A stretch of DNA of 25,738 bases from positions 1-25,738 of the forward strand of contig JAJDEH010000034.1 in assembly GCA_029259935.1 (NCBI GenBank), written 5' to 3'. This DNA is from Planctomycetota bacterium. Its GTDB lineage: Bacteria; Planctomycetota; Planctomycetia; Pirellulales; Pirellulaceae. Positions 1-8,949 of the stretch are shown here, piece after piece. Position 1 is the first letter of the stretch, and each line of letters begins with the position of its first letter. The notes beneath the pieces were generated by a model. It did not search any database. It was given only the letters and a program-made list of their open reading frames with translations, and had not been told where the DNA came from. The position numbers were made by a program, and so were the translations under genes.

Positions 1-2147
1 ACTCCCCCGCCGAGTACCACGGGCAACGGCGTATAAGACTGGCACATTTCAAATATTGCGCTCGCCAGCCCGCGGTGAAACCGCATCGCCATTGCGGCGG
101 GCGAAACTCCCGCGGTTCGATCCCGAAGAAGTTCTTGAACCAGCGGGCGCCAATCAAGGGTTCTGGTTGATCCCCCTTGAATGGGAATGGAGTAGTGCCC
201 GGTTGAAGATAAGTCGCACGCTGCTTCCAACATCATCGCGGCCTGGCCTTCGAACGCACATTGCTCGACGCCCAAGACAAGTACCGCGATACCATCGAAC
301 AGGCGGCCAACGCTTGAGGTCAGCGGGCAGAACCGTCGACGCGCCAAAATCGGCAGCAGTGACGCAGGCCGCCCCGTTTTCAGGGCAAGCCCGGCGGCGG
401 CTTCTTCGCCAAGCGCTTCGCGGACCAATGCGACCGCCACACGCCAGGGCTCGCGCACCGCACGTTCGCCACCTGCCAGCCGAAACGGCCGCAAGTGCGC
501 GATTCGTTTGAAGCCTGTAGCCGTCGACAAGAGGAACTCGCCGCCCCAGATGGATCCGTCTTGACCGTAGCCTGAACCATCGAAGGCAACGCCGAGTACT
601 TGCCGGTCGAGCCAACCATGTTCCAGCATTCCCGCGACGACGTGCGCGTGATGATGCTGAACCTGCGTGGAATCGTGGGCCTGACTCTCCGCCCATTCGG
701 CGGTAAAGTATTGCGGATGCTGGTCGCAAATCAACGGAGGGCGTTCAATTCCGTACAGTCGAGACAAGTCGTCGAGTTGATCGAGATATCGCTCGCGCGC
801 GGAAACGGATTCCAAATCACCCCAATGCGGGCCAAGCACTGCTTGCGAACCATTGCTTAATGCAATGGCCGACTTTTGATGCCCTCCGAGGGCGATCAGG
901 GGTTGGTGGCAAGGCAGGTCCAGCGGCAACGGGGCGAACCCGCGGGCGATTCGGATTCCGACCGTGCGACCGGCTATTTGACGGACGACGCTGTCATCGA
1001 TCGGTCGACGGATGGGACGATCGTGTTCCAGCCAAACATGGGCCACTCCACGAAGTTGTTCACCGGCGGATGCTTCGTCGTAGATCAGCGGTTCGCCCTC
1101 CAGATTCCCGCTCGTGCAAACCAGAGGACACTTGATCTCGTCGAGTAGCAGCGAATGCATCGGCGTGGTTGGCAACATCACCCCAACGGTGTTTAGACCC
1201 TCGGAAACCAATGATGCAAGACGTGAATCGGACCGCAGCGAAGCAACAACGATAGGTCCAGCGGGGCTCGTAAGCAATCGACACTCGCTGTCGGAAAGCT
1301 GTGCCACCGCTTGGGCTTCGGCCACCGAACCAACCATTACGGCCAACGGCTTGCCAAGGCGACGCTTTTGTCGTCGCAGGTGCTGTACGGCTGCGGACGA
1401 CGTGGCATCGACAAGCAACTGATACCCGCCCAGTCCTCGTAGCGCCAGGATCTTCCCAGCGCGAAGGGCGGACGCGGCCGCCTTGATCGCATCGCCGTGC
1501 CGAGCGACAACGCGATTCTCACGGTCGCACAACCAGATTTGGGGACCGCAACGACAACAGGCGTTTGTTTGAGCGTGGAATCGCCGGTCAGCCGCCGACG
1601 CAAATTCGGCACGGCATGCGTTGCAGAGCTGAAACGATTCCATGCTGGTCTGCACGCGTTCATAAGGCATCCGGTCGATAATGGAATACCGAGGCCCGCA
1701 ATCAGTACAGCTCGTTAAAGCATAGCTGTAGCGGCGATGATTGGAGTCTCGAACTTCAGCCACGCATCTTTCGCAGACGACGACATCGGGCGGCACGCAA
1801 GCGTCCAACTCAAACTGCGATTCGGCTTCTTCCGCTGCGGTTGCCGAGTCGTTGATTTGAAATCCATCTAATCCTCGCGGGGTGGCTTGATTGCATTGAA
1901 GCGACGTGAGTCTTGTCGCTGAGGGAAGGTGCGATCGCAAGTCGCGCTCAAACCGCTCGATGCCTGGGGCCGGTCCCTCCACATGAATTTCCACCCCGCC
2001 GTGCGTGTTACCAACGAGCCCGCTTAACGAAAGTTCTCTAGCGAAGCGAGCTACGGCAGGTCGCAAGCCGATTCCTTGTACATGCCCTTTTAAGCTGAGG
2101 CGCTTGGCAATAACAATCTTGTGTTGGGCGGAAGTCGTGGCAGTCAT
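1..2147 (-). CDS. hypF: HypF, carbamoyltransferase for [NiFe]-hydrogenase maturation (3' end off window)
   Basis: HypF uses carbamoyl phosphate and ATP to make the thiocarbamate on HypE that becomes the active-site cyanides. I translated this frame by hand: it is open for 715 codons from ATG 2147 and leaves the window without a stop. Domains in order: acylphosphatase-like (about 14-100, with GHVQGIGLRP); two zinc-finger units (C125/C128, C147/C150 and C175/C178, C197/C200); YrdC-like (about 215-405); Kae1-like domain with the HHHAH metal site at 498-502, DGSGYGQDG near 523 and SVGRLFDGIA near 612. It ends at VVLGGG, close to the usual family end (about 750-770 residues), so only some 40-60 residues are missing. 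Its ATG overlaps the hypB stop (ATGA), so translation is probably coupled. hypC, hypD and hypE are expected further left. The identification is firm; only the C-terminus is unseen. Confidence 0.95.
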   Translation of the reverse strand, partial: MTATTSAQHKIVIAKRLSLKGHVQGIGLRPAVARFARELSLSGLVGNTHGGVEIHVEGPAPGIERFERDLRSHLPSATRLTSLQCNQATPRGLDGFQINDSATAAEEAESQFELDACVPPDVVVCERCVAEVRDSNHRRYSYALTSCTDCGPRYSIIDRMPYERVQTSMESFQLCNACRAEFASAADRRFHAQTNACCRCGPQIWLCDRENRVVARHGDAIKAAASALRAGKILALRGLGGYQLLVDATSSAAVQHLRRQKRRLGKPLAVMVGSVAEAQAVAQLSDSECRLLTSPAGPIVVASLRSDSRLASLVSEGLNTVGVMLPTTPMHSLLLDEIKCPLVCTSGNLEGEPLIYDEASAGEQLRGVAHVWLEHDRPIRRPIDDSVVRQIAGRTVGIRIARGFAPLPLDLPCHQPLIALGGHQKSAIALSNGSQAVLGPHWGDLESVSARERYLDQLDDLSRLYGIERPPLICDQHPQYFTAEWAESQAHDSTQVQHHHAHVVAGMLEHGWLDRQVLGVAFDGSGYGQDGSIWGGEFLLSTATGFKRIAHLRPFRLAGGERAVREPWRVAVALVREALGEEAAAGLALKTGRPASLLPILARRRFCPLTSSVGRLFDGIAVLVLGVEQCAFEGQAAMMLEAACDLSSTGHYSIPIQGGSTRTLDWRPLVQELLRDRTAGVSPAAMAMRFHRGLASAIFEMCQSYTPLPVVLGGG

Positions 2148-2821
2148 TGGTAGGGAGCCAGCTTAACGGTTCGCTGCCTCAGTATGAATTCACACCATGA
2201 TTCGATGCCCGTGCCATCCAATGCACCGACCCCCAGCAATTCCAGATCGGGCTGAATGCGACGAGCATCTTCAGAGGCCGCTGTGACCGAAAACGGCACG
2301 TGCGGCAAAAGGTCGAGCTTGGTGATCACCAGCGCGTCGCTCTTGCGGAACATTTTTGGATACTTGCCCGGCTTGTCGTCGCCTTCGGTCGTACTCAGCA
2401 AGACGACTCGCAGATGCTCGGCCAAATCGTGCGACGCGGGGCAAACGAGGTTGCCCACGTTTTCAATAAACAGCAGGTCGATCGGGCGCTCGCCGAGCGC
2501 CTTCAAGCCGCGCTGTACCAGCGGCAATTCGAGATGGCAAGCCCCACCGGTGGTGAGTTGAGCCGTGGGTACGAGCGGACTGAGCCGTTGGGCGTCGCGG
2601 TCGGTTTCCAAATCGCCGACCAATACGGCCATCTTAAGCCGACCCGCTAGGTGGCGCGCGGTCGCTTCCAACAGAGTCGTCTTACCAGCTCCTGGCGAGG
2701 AAAGAAGATTGACCACCAGAGTGCCTTGGCGCCCGAGTCGCCTTCGTTCGACCTCGGCGTCCGCTTTTTCCTCCGCCTGAACGTCGCGGCGAACAACAAT
2801 CGTCTTGGTCGCACTGTTCAT
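2144..2821 (-). CDS. hypB: HypB, GTPase for nickel insertion into [NiFe]-hydrogenase
   Basis: HypB is the G3E-family GTPase that works with HypA to deliver nickel to the hydrogenase large subunit. The 225-residue protein shows a P-loop SSPGAGKTT (41-49), the ENVGNLVCPA segment (120-129) and the guanine-specificity motif TKLDLL near 167. The G-domain metal-site residues C95, H96 and C127 are present. The N-terminal CxxCGC high-affinity nickel motif and the histidine-rich stretch of some homologues are both absent, so this is the minimal form without nickel storage. Its ATG overlaps the hypA stop and its stop overlaps the hypF start, both as ATGA. Confidence 0.96.
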   Translation of the reverse strand: MNSATKTIVVRRDVQAEEKADAEVERRRLGRQGTLVVNLLSSPGAGKTTLLEATARHLAGRLKMAVLVGDLETDRDAQRLSPLVPTAQLTTGGACHLELPLVQRGLKALGERPIDLLFIENVGNLVCPASHDLAEHLRVVLLSTTEGDDKPGKYPKMFRKSDALVITKLDLLPHVPFSVTAASEDARRIQPDLELLGVGALDGTGIESWCEFILRQRTVKLAPYQ

Positions 2822-3186
2822 GAGGCCATCTCTTTCGGTTCCTGATCGAACTGCAGGCTAACACTAACGAGTTGAAAACGATCGCCCTGAACGACCTGGA
2901 CATTGCCACCGCAATCGGCGCAGCGAAATACGAAGCCAATTACTTCGAACTCAGTGTCGCATGTTGTACAACGAGCGAGAAGTGGCGAGTTCTGGATGAC
3001 GAGCCGCGCGCCTGCCACCGTGCCCGCGGAGGACAACTGCTCGAACGCCTGGGAGACGAGCAGCGGCTCGACACCGGAAAGCGGACCAATCTCCACGCGT
3101 ACTTCCACGACACATTCCGCCTCATGCTCGCGCTGAATCTGCTCGACCTGTTTTAACAATGACCTTACGAGCGAATGTTCGTGCAT
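2818..3186 (-). CDS. hypA: HypA, nickel metallochaperone for hydrogenase maturation
   Basis: HypA binds Ni through its N-terminus and hands it over together with HypB. The 122-residue protein starts MHEHS, placing the required His at position 2, and has the structural zinc site C73-x2-C76 / C89-x2-C92. The length matches the family (about 115-120). The start lies 22 bases inside the end of the upstream protease gene, and the stop overlaps the hypB start. The position between a maturation protease and hypB supports the assignment. Confidence 0.96.
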   Translation of the reverse strand: MHEHSLVRSLLKQVEQIQREHEAECVVEVRVEIGPLSGVEPLLVSQAFEQLSSAGTVAGARLVIQNSPLLARCTTCDTEFEVIGFVFRCADCGGNVQVVQGDRFQLVSVSLQFDQEPKEMAS

Positions 3187-3677
3187 GACGAGCCTTTCGT
3201 CGGCGGTGCAGCTTGGCGGGGCGAAACGCGATGATTAAGTTCCCGTAGCAATTCGTCGACCAGTCGTGGCAGTGCGGAAGCCACTTCTTCGGAGATCGGC
3301 TCCATGCGGCGTACTCGCTCGATTTCGATGCCCCAAATCACAACGTCGCCCGGCAGTCGTCCTAGACGTTCGGCCAGCTTCAAAACCGCGGGTAGAGGAA
3401 AGTCGTGAGTTCCCGACCAGTTGAATTGTTCGAGGGCCTCTGATGGCCATTGCCAGCGGTGTAGTTGTCCCGGATCTCCCGCACCCAAACACGCATCGCA
3501 GAGAATTAGACGCGTCACCCCGCTGTCCCACGCCAACAGGTCGAGGGGCGACTTCGCAAGACGAATTGCCACATCATCGCGATCGACTCGTGTTGCCACC
3601 TGCTCGACCGCCCGCCAAGCGGCTTGGTCGTCGCCATGCGGGCTGCCGATTCCGACAATCAAGTTTGGCTTTTGCAT
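3165..3677 (-). CDS. [NiFe]-hydrogenase maturation endopeptidase (HyaD/HycI-type)
   Basis: This protease removes the C-terminal tail of the large subunit after nickel is inserted. With the start at ATG 3677 the product is 170 residues. It opens with LIVGIGSPHGDDQ, the family's GxGNxxxxD[DE] signature, so D17 aligns with the first nickel-sensing acid. D61 (in LCDACLG) and H91 (in THDFPL) match the other two metal-binding positions. The frame is open further up to 3812, but that would overlap the CBS gene by about 100 bases and add a basic, unrelated N-terminus, so I take the internal ATG. The ribosome binding site is weak. The gene lies 34 bases after the CBS-domain gene and overlaps hypA by 22. 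Its substrate is presumably the large subunit encoded two genes upstream. Confidence 0.87.
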   Translation of the reverse strand: MQKPNLIVGIGSPHGDDQAAWRAVEQVATRVDRDDVAIRLAKSPLDLLAWDSGVTRLILCDACLGAGDPGQLHRWQWPSEALEQFNWSGTHDFPLPAVLKLAERLGRLPGDVVIWGIEIERVRRMEPISEEVASALPRLVDELLRELNHRVSPRQAAPPTKGSSCTNIRS

Positions 3678-3711
3678 CGGCGCGGTCCATGGCGAACGGG
3701 GATTTCCGGCG

Positions 3712-4215
3712 TCAACTTCGGACGATGAACCGGTGATCGATAATCTGCTTGATGTCCGGTGGATGCAGTTCCTTGTCGCGATCTTGGGTCGCTTCACGAT
3801 AGTACTTATCAAGCGCCATGAGAATATCGCGACGACTTACGATCCCCAGCAACGTGTCGCCCTCGACCACGGGCAAATGACGGAGTCGGTGGCTGACAAA
3901 AATCGATGCCAATGCAAAAACGTTGGTGTCGGGGCCGACACATACCGGATGCCTTTTCATCACCAATTCCGCCGTGAGTTGTGGCGCTGGGTTGCCGTAA
4001 AACAATTCGTTGGCGATATGTTCCATGCAATCGGATTCCGAGATGAAGCCCACCAGTCGTGGCGGGCCGCCTTCGTCCTCGACGACCGGCACGTTGGAAA
4101 CATGATGTTTCAAAAGAAACTTGATGACGTCGGCCAGCTTCATCGAGGGCTGCACCGTCTGGACATTACGGCTCATGAAATCCTTGGCGGCGGGTATCTC
4201 TTTGGGTTTGGTCAT
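3712..4215 (-). CDS. Two-CBS-domain protein in the hydrogenase operon
   Basis: The 167-residue protein consists almost entirely of a tandem CBS pair (about 13-66 and 84-136), with DFMSRNVQTVQP opening the first repeat and VSRRDILMAL closing the second. Such pairs commonly bind adenine nucleotides (AMP, ATP, SAM) and act as energy sensors. There is no transmembrane segment or attached catalytic domain, so it would work as a cytosolic regulator or small-ligand sensor. Its start overlaps the stop of the hydrogenase large-subunit gene (ATGA), and the maturation protease follows after 34 bases. That position suggests a role in hydrogenase control or stability. The ligand and the target cannot be read from sequence. 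It resembles stand-alone CBS proteins of bacterial hypoxia regulons in architecture only. Confidence 0.88.
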   Translation of the reverse strand: MTKPKEIPAAKDFMSRNVQTVQPSMKLADVIKFLLKHHVSNVPVVEDEGGPPRLVGFISESDCMEHIANELFYGNPAPQLTAELVMKRHPVCVGPDTNVFALASIFVSHRLRHLPVVEGDTLLGIVSRRDILMALDKYYREATQDRDKELHPPDIKQIIDHRFIVRS

Positions 4216-5528
4216 CTTTCGTCCCCCCTTTCCTCGCCAGATTGGTCAATTTTCACTTTCAAAAAGTGCGTGGAACAACTGATACAAGGGTCGTAGCAAC
4301 GGACGAGATTTTCGCATCGACGTGCCGTAAGCGACTCGTCATCGCTTAAGGCTTGAGGCACCCATTGCCGCAGGTCGGCCTCAATCTGGGCTTGATTTTG
4401 GGATGTGGGCGGCACTATCTTTGCCTCGCGCACCGTGCCGTCCGCGTTGACCGCATAGCGATGATAGAGCAGCCCGCGGGGTGCTTCGGTGGCGGCGCAA
4501 CCTTCACTCTCTTGATAGGAATATTCAATTCGCGAAGGCCGAAACGGCTTATACTCTCGCAGGATTTCCAGTCCGGTCTCAAAAGCGTGAATCAATTCCA
4601 GCCCCCGCGCAATAATGCTTTTGAACGGATTGAAGCAGGGCCACTCGATGCCAAGTTCATCCGCGATTTTGCGAGCGGTTGGCGATAGGCGCTGGAGATT
4701 CAGACCGACGCGGGCCAGCGGGCCGACTAAATAGCTTTCGCCCGTCTTCTTACGCAGCGAATGTAGCGCCGTGGAATGCTCGACGTGTTGTTCCTCGAAC
4801 TCCGTTTCGTAGTCGACCACCGCGATCGACTCGCCGCCGCTGGTTTCGATCCGCCCTTCGTTCATGGGAAACTCGCCGTCGTTGACGAGCGACACTAGTT
4901 GGTAGTCGCAAGTGAAATCAGGGAACTCGAAACCGGCCACCCAACGAGTGGTCTCGATGGCCGCCTGCATGCTCCACTCAAAATCGGGAATCAGCCGCTG
5001 CATGTCTTCACGTTTCGGCGCGCGGTAGAAACCGCCGACGGCCACATTGATTGGATGAATCGCACGGCCGCCGAGGACTTCCAGCATTTCGTTGCCGTGC
5101 TTCTTCATGCGCAGTCCCCGATTCACTTCGTCGGGAAAATGCTCGGCCATCTCCAATCCGCTGTCGAAGCCGAGAAAGTCCGGAGCATTCAACAAATAGA
5201 TGTGCAGCGCGTGGCTTTCGATCCACTCGCCGCAATAAAGCAATTGCCGCAGGCGGCGAATTTCGGGAGTAATGGCCACATCCAAAGCGGCTTCCAACGC
5301 GTGTACGCTGCTCATTTGATAGGCGACCGGACAAATGCCGCAAATCCGGGCGGTGATGTCGGGCACTTCCTCTAACGGGCGACCTCGCAGCAGCGCTTCG
5401 AACAGCCTCGGGGGCTCGTAGATTTCCAAGCGAATGTCGTCCACCGCGCCGTCGCGCATTTTGACGTACAGCCCGCCTTCACCTTCGACCCGGGTCAGCG
5501 CTTCGACTTTGATGGTTCGATCGGTCAT
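4212..5528 (-). CDS. hydA: [NiFe]-hydrogenase large (catalytic) subunit, group 3b-like
   Basis: This is the subunit holding the Ni-Fe(CN)2CO centre, which interconverts H2 with protons and electrons. The 438-residue product has the N-terminal ligand motif RICGICPVAY (C63, C66) and the C-terminal motif DPCISCSTH (C415, C418, H421). Seventeen residues follow His421, a tail of the kind removed by the maturation protease encoded downstream. The length and the segment EEVPDITARICGICPVAYQ are typical of cytosolic group 3b enzymes (sulfhydrogenase alpha). No signal or membrane segment is seen. It overlaps the small-subunit stop and the CBS gene start as ATGA junctions. The 3b assignment is from memory of motif style and the symbol follows archaeal usage; a tree would settle the subgroup. 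Confidence 0.94.
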   Translation of the reverse strand: MTDRTIKVEALTRVEGEGGLYVKMRDGAVDDIRLEIYEPPRLFEALLRGRPLEEVPDITARICGICPVAYQMSSVHALEAALDVAITPEIRRLRQLLYCGEWIESHALHIYLLNAPDFLGFDSGLEMAEHFPDEVNRGLRMKKHGNEMLEVLGGRAIHPINVAVGGFYRAPKREDMQRLIPDFEWSMQAAIETTRWVAGFEFPDFTCDYQLVSLVNDGEFPMNEGRIETSGGESIAVVDYETEFEEQHVEHSTALHSLRKKTGESYLVGPLARVGLNLQRLSPTARKIADELGIEWPCFNPFKSIIARGLELIHAFETGLEILREYKPFRPSRIEYSYQESEGCAATEAPRGLLYHRYAVNADGTVREAKIVPPTSQNQAQIEADLRQWVPQALSDDESLTARRCENLVRCYDPCISCSTHFLKVKIDQSGEERGDER

Positions 5529-6316
5529 TTCCGTGACTCCAACGAACTTTCGATACGGTCACTTTCCTGGCGGAATTCGGGAGCATATCCATTAAACCCC
5601 CGCAAACTGCGGACCGTTTGTGTATCTGGAACGCCAGATGCGGCGAATTGCCCGGTCAGGCTGACAAGATTCGGCTGCGCGGCCGGTCCAAAGCAGCCGT
5701 AACAGCCGCGATTGTACGATGGGCAAATCGCCCCACAACCTGCCTGCGTCACGGGCCCCAAGCACGGTTCCCCTTGTGCGACCATGACACACACCGTTCC
5801 GCGCCGCTTGCAGTCCAGGCAGACGCTATGTCGCGGTGTTCGCGGCATGCGTCCGGCCAGCAAAGACTGTATGACTTCGATCAGTTGATATTGGTTGATC
5901 GGGCAGCCGCGCAATTCAAAGTCAACCTTCACGTGATCGCCAATCGCGGTCGAGGTATCGAGTGTCGAGATAAACTCGGGCGTGGCGTACACCGAACGCA
6001 CGAACTCGTCACAATCTGCCCAGTTGCGCAGCGATTGAATACCCCCCGCGGTGGCACACGCGCCAATCGTAATCAGAAACTTGGATTCCTTGCGAATCCG
6101 TTGAATACGCTGCGCGTCATGCGCCGTGGTGACCGAACCCTCAACCAGCGCCACATCGTACGGCCCCGGCTGAATTCGACTGGTGGCCTCCAAGAAATAG
6201 GCAATCTCCACCGCACCAGCAACAGCCAGCAATTGGTCTTCCGCGTCGAGCAGCGAAAGCTGGCACCCGTCGCACGAGGCGAATTTGAAAACGCCGAGTT
6301 TTGGTTTGTTCTTCAT
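5525..6316 (-). CDS. hydD: [NiFe]-hydrogenase small subunit, group 3b-like
   Basis: This is the electron-transfer subunit that pairs with the large subunit. From ATG 6316 it has 263 residues; an in-frame TTG at 6340 and GTG at 6328 would add a few residues. There is no Tat signal, so the enzyme is cytosolic. The proximal cluster cysteines are C15, C18 (FASCDGC), C87 (GACATAGG) and C138 (RGCP). Two further four-cysteine sets follow: C166, C169, C176, C185 and C194, C198, C205, C208. Together they give three [4Fe-4S] clusters, a short wire from the active site to a partner. That partner would normally be an NAD(P)H-oxidising beta/gamma pair, which is not encoded next to it here. A 126-base gap separates it from atpG. 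Confidence 0.94.
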   Translation of the reverse strand: MKNKPKLGVFKFASCDGCQLSLLDAEDQLLAVAGAVEIAYFLEATSRIQPGPYDVALVEGSVTTAHDAQRIQRIRKESKFLITIGACATAGGIQSLRNWADCDEFVRSVYATPEFISTLDTSTAIGDHVKVDFELRGCPINQYQLIEVIQSLLAGRMPRTPRHSVCLDCKRRGTVCVMVAQGEPCLGPVTQAGCGAICPSYNRGCYGCFGPAAQPNLVSLTGQFAASGVPDTQTVRSLRGFNGYAPEFRQESDRIESSLESRK

Positions 6317-6395
6317 TGAATTCTTCACTCGACGCTTCAACGATGCGAAAGTTCCTCGTTCATCCTAGCGTTTTGGGGTCCAATCAGGCAATGAG

Positions 6396-6437
6396 CCGCG
6401 CTTTCCGGGCTGGCTTAAAATGGCCCGCTTGGCGCGG
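6396..6437. other. Imperfect stem-loop between atpG and the hydrogenase genes
   Basis: The 126-base gap between the atpG stop and the small-subunit ATG holds an inverted repeat. Outer arms CCGCGC (6396-6401) and GCGCGG (6432-6437) enclose inner arms GGGC (6407-6410) and GCCC (6423-6426). No T-run follows in either direction, so it is not a classic terminator. It could be a processing, attenuation or stabilising element that sets the ATPase to hydrogenase ratio. In GC-rich DNA such pairing can arise by chance. Confidence 0.35.
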
Positions 6438-6442
6438 TTCAA

Positions 6443-7330
6443 CTAACTCTCCTTGGCCAGGGCCTCGAAGCCCGCGCCAATGTCTAGCAACTCTTCCGTG
6501 ATCGTCATTTGGCGTTGTTGGTGAAATTTCAAGTCGAGTTCCGTAATGCGATCTTCAATATTTCGCTCGGCACCGCGCATCGACACCAGGCGGCTGGCAT
6601 TTTCGCTCGCCATCGATTCGGCAAACGCCCGGTATAACGACACAAACAAATACTGCCGGACAAGTGCCGAAAACAGATCATCGAAAGGCATCGTGAATTT
6701 AGGAACAGACTTCCGCGGCCATGGCTCCTGTCGCAGTCGATGCAGCCAATTGCGATCGATCGGCAGTAGCTCTTTCGTCCTCGCGCGGTAGGTGGCGCGC
6801 GATTGATGTTCGCAATAGTAGAGCACGGCGCGGCCGATTTCGTGTCGAGTGTACCAAGCTTCGATGTGCATCAAGAGTTGTTGCACGCTGCGAGTAATCC
6901 CCGCGATGGAACTGGGAATCGAATGCAGCGATTCTACTTGGTAGCCCTCATCTTCCATCCTCGACGCCGCTCGCGCGCCCACCGCGAGGACCACGCGTTC
7001 ATCCGCGACGGAATTTGCCTCATCGAGTTGTTGGGACGCGTAGCGGGTGATCTGATCGTTCAATTGGCCGCACATCCCCTGATCAGAACCAAACACGATC
7101 ACGCCCAGCCGGCCCCTGGGCACCGCGCGGGCCGTGATTCGCGTGGCGGGCTGGTGGCGAAGCAACACGCGGAAGCCCAGTTCCACGGTTCGGTTATAGT
7201 CGGTCAAGGAATCGACGGCGCGCTCCAATTGCCGAATATTGACCGCCGCCAGCGCCTTCATGGTCTTGACGACTGAATGCAGATCTTCGGCCGTGTGAAT
7301 TTGTCGTTTCAGCGACTCAAGCGATTGCAT
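6443..7330 (-). CDS. atpG: N-type ATPase gamma subunit (rotor shaft)
   Basis: The gamma subunit is the rotating central stalk linking the catalytic head to the c-ring. From ATG 7330 it has 295 residues. It starts [20 protein letters not shown], the long N-terminal helix of the family, and ends with the matching C-terminal helix ([16 protein letters not shown] onward). The frame is open to 7393, but that extension lies inside atpA and lacks family sequence, while ATG 7330 is preceded by AAGGGTTGG. It overlaps the atpA end by 14 bases and is the last gene of the ATPase set. It is about as long as ordinary gamma subunits. Confidence 0.93.
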   Translation of the reverse strand: MQSLESLKRQIHTAEDLHSVVKTMKALAAVNIRQLERAVDSLTDYNRTVELGFRVLLRHQPATRITARAVPRGRLGVIVFGSDQGMCGQLNDQITRYASQQLDEANSVADERVVLAVGARAASRMEDEGYQVESLHSIPSSIAGITRSVQQLLMHIEAWYTRHEIGRAVLYYCEHQSRATYRARTKELLPIDRNWLHRLRQEPWPRKSVPKFTMPFDDLFSALVRQYLFVSLYRAFAESMASENASRLVSMRGAERNIEDRITELDLKFHQQRQMTITEELLDIGAGFEALAKES

Positions 7331-8864
7331 CTTTGACCAACCCTTTCTCCACGATGGCTGCCTGGCAGGCACGCAAGATCGCCGCTTCATCATCTGGATT
7401 TACAGTCTCTCCCGCCACGATTTGTTGGCAGACCAGGGGGAACTGGAGGCTTACCGCGTCACGAATGGCGGCTTCGGCTTGGCGAGTTGCGTCCAAAGGC
7501 ACGCCATCCAAAACGCCTCCATTCACGGCCAGCAGAATTGCAATTTGCTCGGGAACCGGCAACGGATCATATTGCGGCTGTTTGAAGATTTCCCGCACCC
7601 TTCGGCCGCGGTCGAGGATTTTTTGAGTTTGTTCGTCCAGCCGGGTGCCAAAGCGAGCAAACGTCTCGAGTTCCTCGAACTGGGTGTAAGCCAGTCGCAA
7701 GTCGCCTGCCACGGCCCGGTACGAGGCGAGCTGCGTCTTCCCGCCCACGCGCGAAACGGATTTGCCAACATCGACCGCCGGAAGAATGCCTTTGTCGAAC
7801 AAGTCGGGCGACAGGTAGACTTGCCCGTCGGTAATCGAAATCAGATTGGTGGGGATATAGGCCGAAAGATTTTGTGCCTCGGTTTCGACAATGGGCAGCG
7901 CCGTCACCGAACCGCCGCCGAGTTCTTCGCGGAGATGCGTGGAACGTTCCAACAGCCGTGAGTGCACGTAAAAAATGTCACCGGGAAACGCCTCGCGACC
8001 CGGCGGCCGCCGCAACAGCAACGACAACTCGCGATAAGCCCGCGCGTGGCGGGTCAGGTCGTCGAGCACGATTAAAACGTCACGGCCATGTCGCATGAAA
8101 TGCTCGGCGATACTCATGGCCGCATAGGGAGCAACGAACTGAACTCCGGGAGCTTCGTTTTCCGTGGCGACGACTACGGTGGAATACTCGAGCGCCGAAT
8201 GATTCCGCAAGTCTTCAATGACACGGGCGACCGCGGAGCTGCGTTGCCCGATCGCGCAGTAAATACAAATCACGTCTTGGTCGCGCTGATGAATGATGGT
8301 GTCCAGCGCGATGGCGGTCTTGCCCGTTTGCCGGTCTCCCAGAATCAGTTGTCGTTGGCCGCGACCGACCGGGATCAACGCGTCGACCACTTTTAGACCC
8401 GTTTGCAGAGGCACGGTGACCGGCGCGCGATCCATGATGTCCGGCGCGGGACGCTCAACGGCAAGACGGTGAAGTGCATGAATCGGTCCCCGGCCGTCCA
8501 GCGGCCTCCCCACGCCATCGACCACTCGCCCCAACAGTGCCTCGCCGACCGGAACATCCAGCACCTGACCGGTTCGGCGAACCACCGATCCGGCGGAAAT
8601 ATCCTTGGCATCGTCGAGGAGGGTGACGCCCACTTCGTCTGGATCGAGATTGAAGGCCAGCCCCAGGACATCTCCGGGAAAGCGAACAATTTCTTGTGAT
8701 CCCACCCCCGGCAATCCAGCCACCCGAGCGACGCCGTGACCTACAAACTGAACATAACCGAGTTCTTCAGGTTCAAGTGTTGGCTTGTGTTGTGCCAGCG
8801 CACGATCGATCATGGTCGCCATTTGATCGACCACGGATTCGAGTTGTTCTTTTCCTTGAAGCAT
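7317..8864 (-). CDS. atpA: N-type ATPase alpha subunit
   Basis: The non-catalytic nucleotide-binding head subunit, 515 residues from ATG 8864. That start is preceded by the Shine-Dalgarno-like AGGAT; an upstream in-frame start at 8963 would add 33 residues without family character and overlap atpF. Walker A GDRQTGKT is at 176-183, Walker [12 protein letters not shown] follows, and the arginine finger lies in [11 protein letters not shown]. The N-terminus ([15 protein letters not shown]) differs from the housekeeping alpha subunit, as expected for the alternative N-type lineage. It follows the b subunit after 85 bases and overlaps atpG by 14. Gene order, not alpha alone, is what fixes the N-type assignment. 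Confidence 0.95.
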   Translation of the reverse strand: MLQGKEQLESVVDQMATMIDRALAQHKPTLEPEELGYVQFVGHGVARVAGLPGVGSQEIVRFPGDVLGLAFNLDPDEVGVTLLDDAKDISAGSVVRRTGQVLDVPVGEALLGRVVDGVGRPLDGRGPIHALHRLAVERPAPDIMDRAPVTVPLQTGLKVVDALIPVGRGQRQLILGDRQTGKTAIALDTIIHQRDQDVICIYCAIGQRSSAVARVIEDLRNHSALEYSTVVVATENEAPGVQFVAPYAAMSIAEHFMRHGRDVLIVLDDLTRHARAYRELSLLLRRPPGREAFPGDIFYVHSRLLERSTHLREELGGGSVTALPIVETEAQNLSAYIPTNLISITDGQVYLSPDLFDKGILPAVDVGKSVSRVGGKTQLASYRAVAGDLRLAYTQFEELETFARFGTRLDEQTQKILDRGRRVREIFKQPQYDPLPVPEQIAILLAVNGGVLDGVPLDATRQAEAAIRDAVSLQFPLVCQQIVAGETVNPDDEAAILRACQAAIVEKGLVKDAIA

Positions 8865-8949
8865 TGTTGATCCTGTGTCCGGTGATTGTCGGCCGTGCTT
8901 GTGTCGGTCCGAACGACCCCCTCTAACTCCCCCATGGCAAGGAAGAGAA

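Noticed and set aside
154..729. Open frame of 191 codons on the minus strand
   Set aside because: Out of frame with hypF, which is continuous over the same stretch and carries the HHHAH and SVGRLFDGIA motifs.
1..2147. Possible degraded or frameshifted hypF, since no complete start-to-stop frame is obvious
   Set aside because: Hand translation from ATG 2147 gives one uninterrupted frame to position 1; only the stop lies outside the window.
3421..4296. Open frame of 291 codons on the plus strand
   Set aside because: Antisense to the CBS and protease genes, which have clear domains and motifs; the plus-strand translation has no recognisable family. Typical of GC-rich DNA.
5618..6319. Open frame of 233 codons on the plus strand
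   Set aside because: Antisense to the hydrogenase small subunit with its twelve cluster cysteines.
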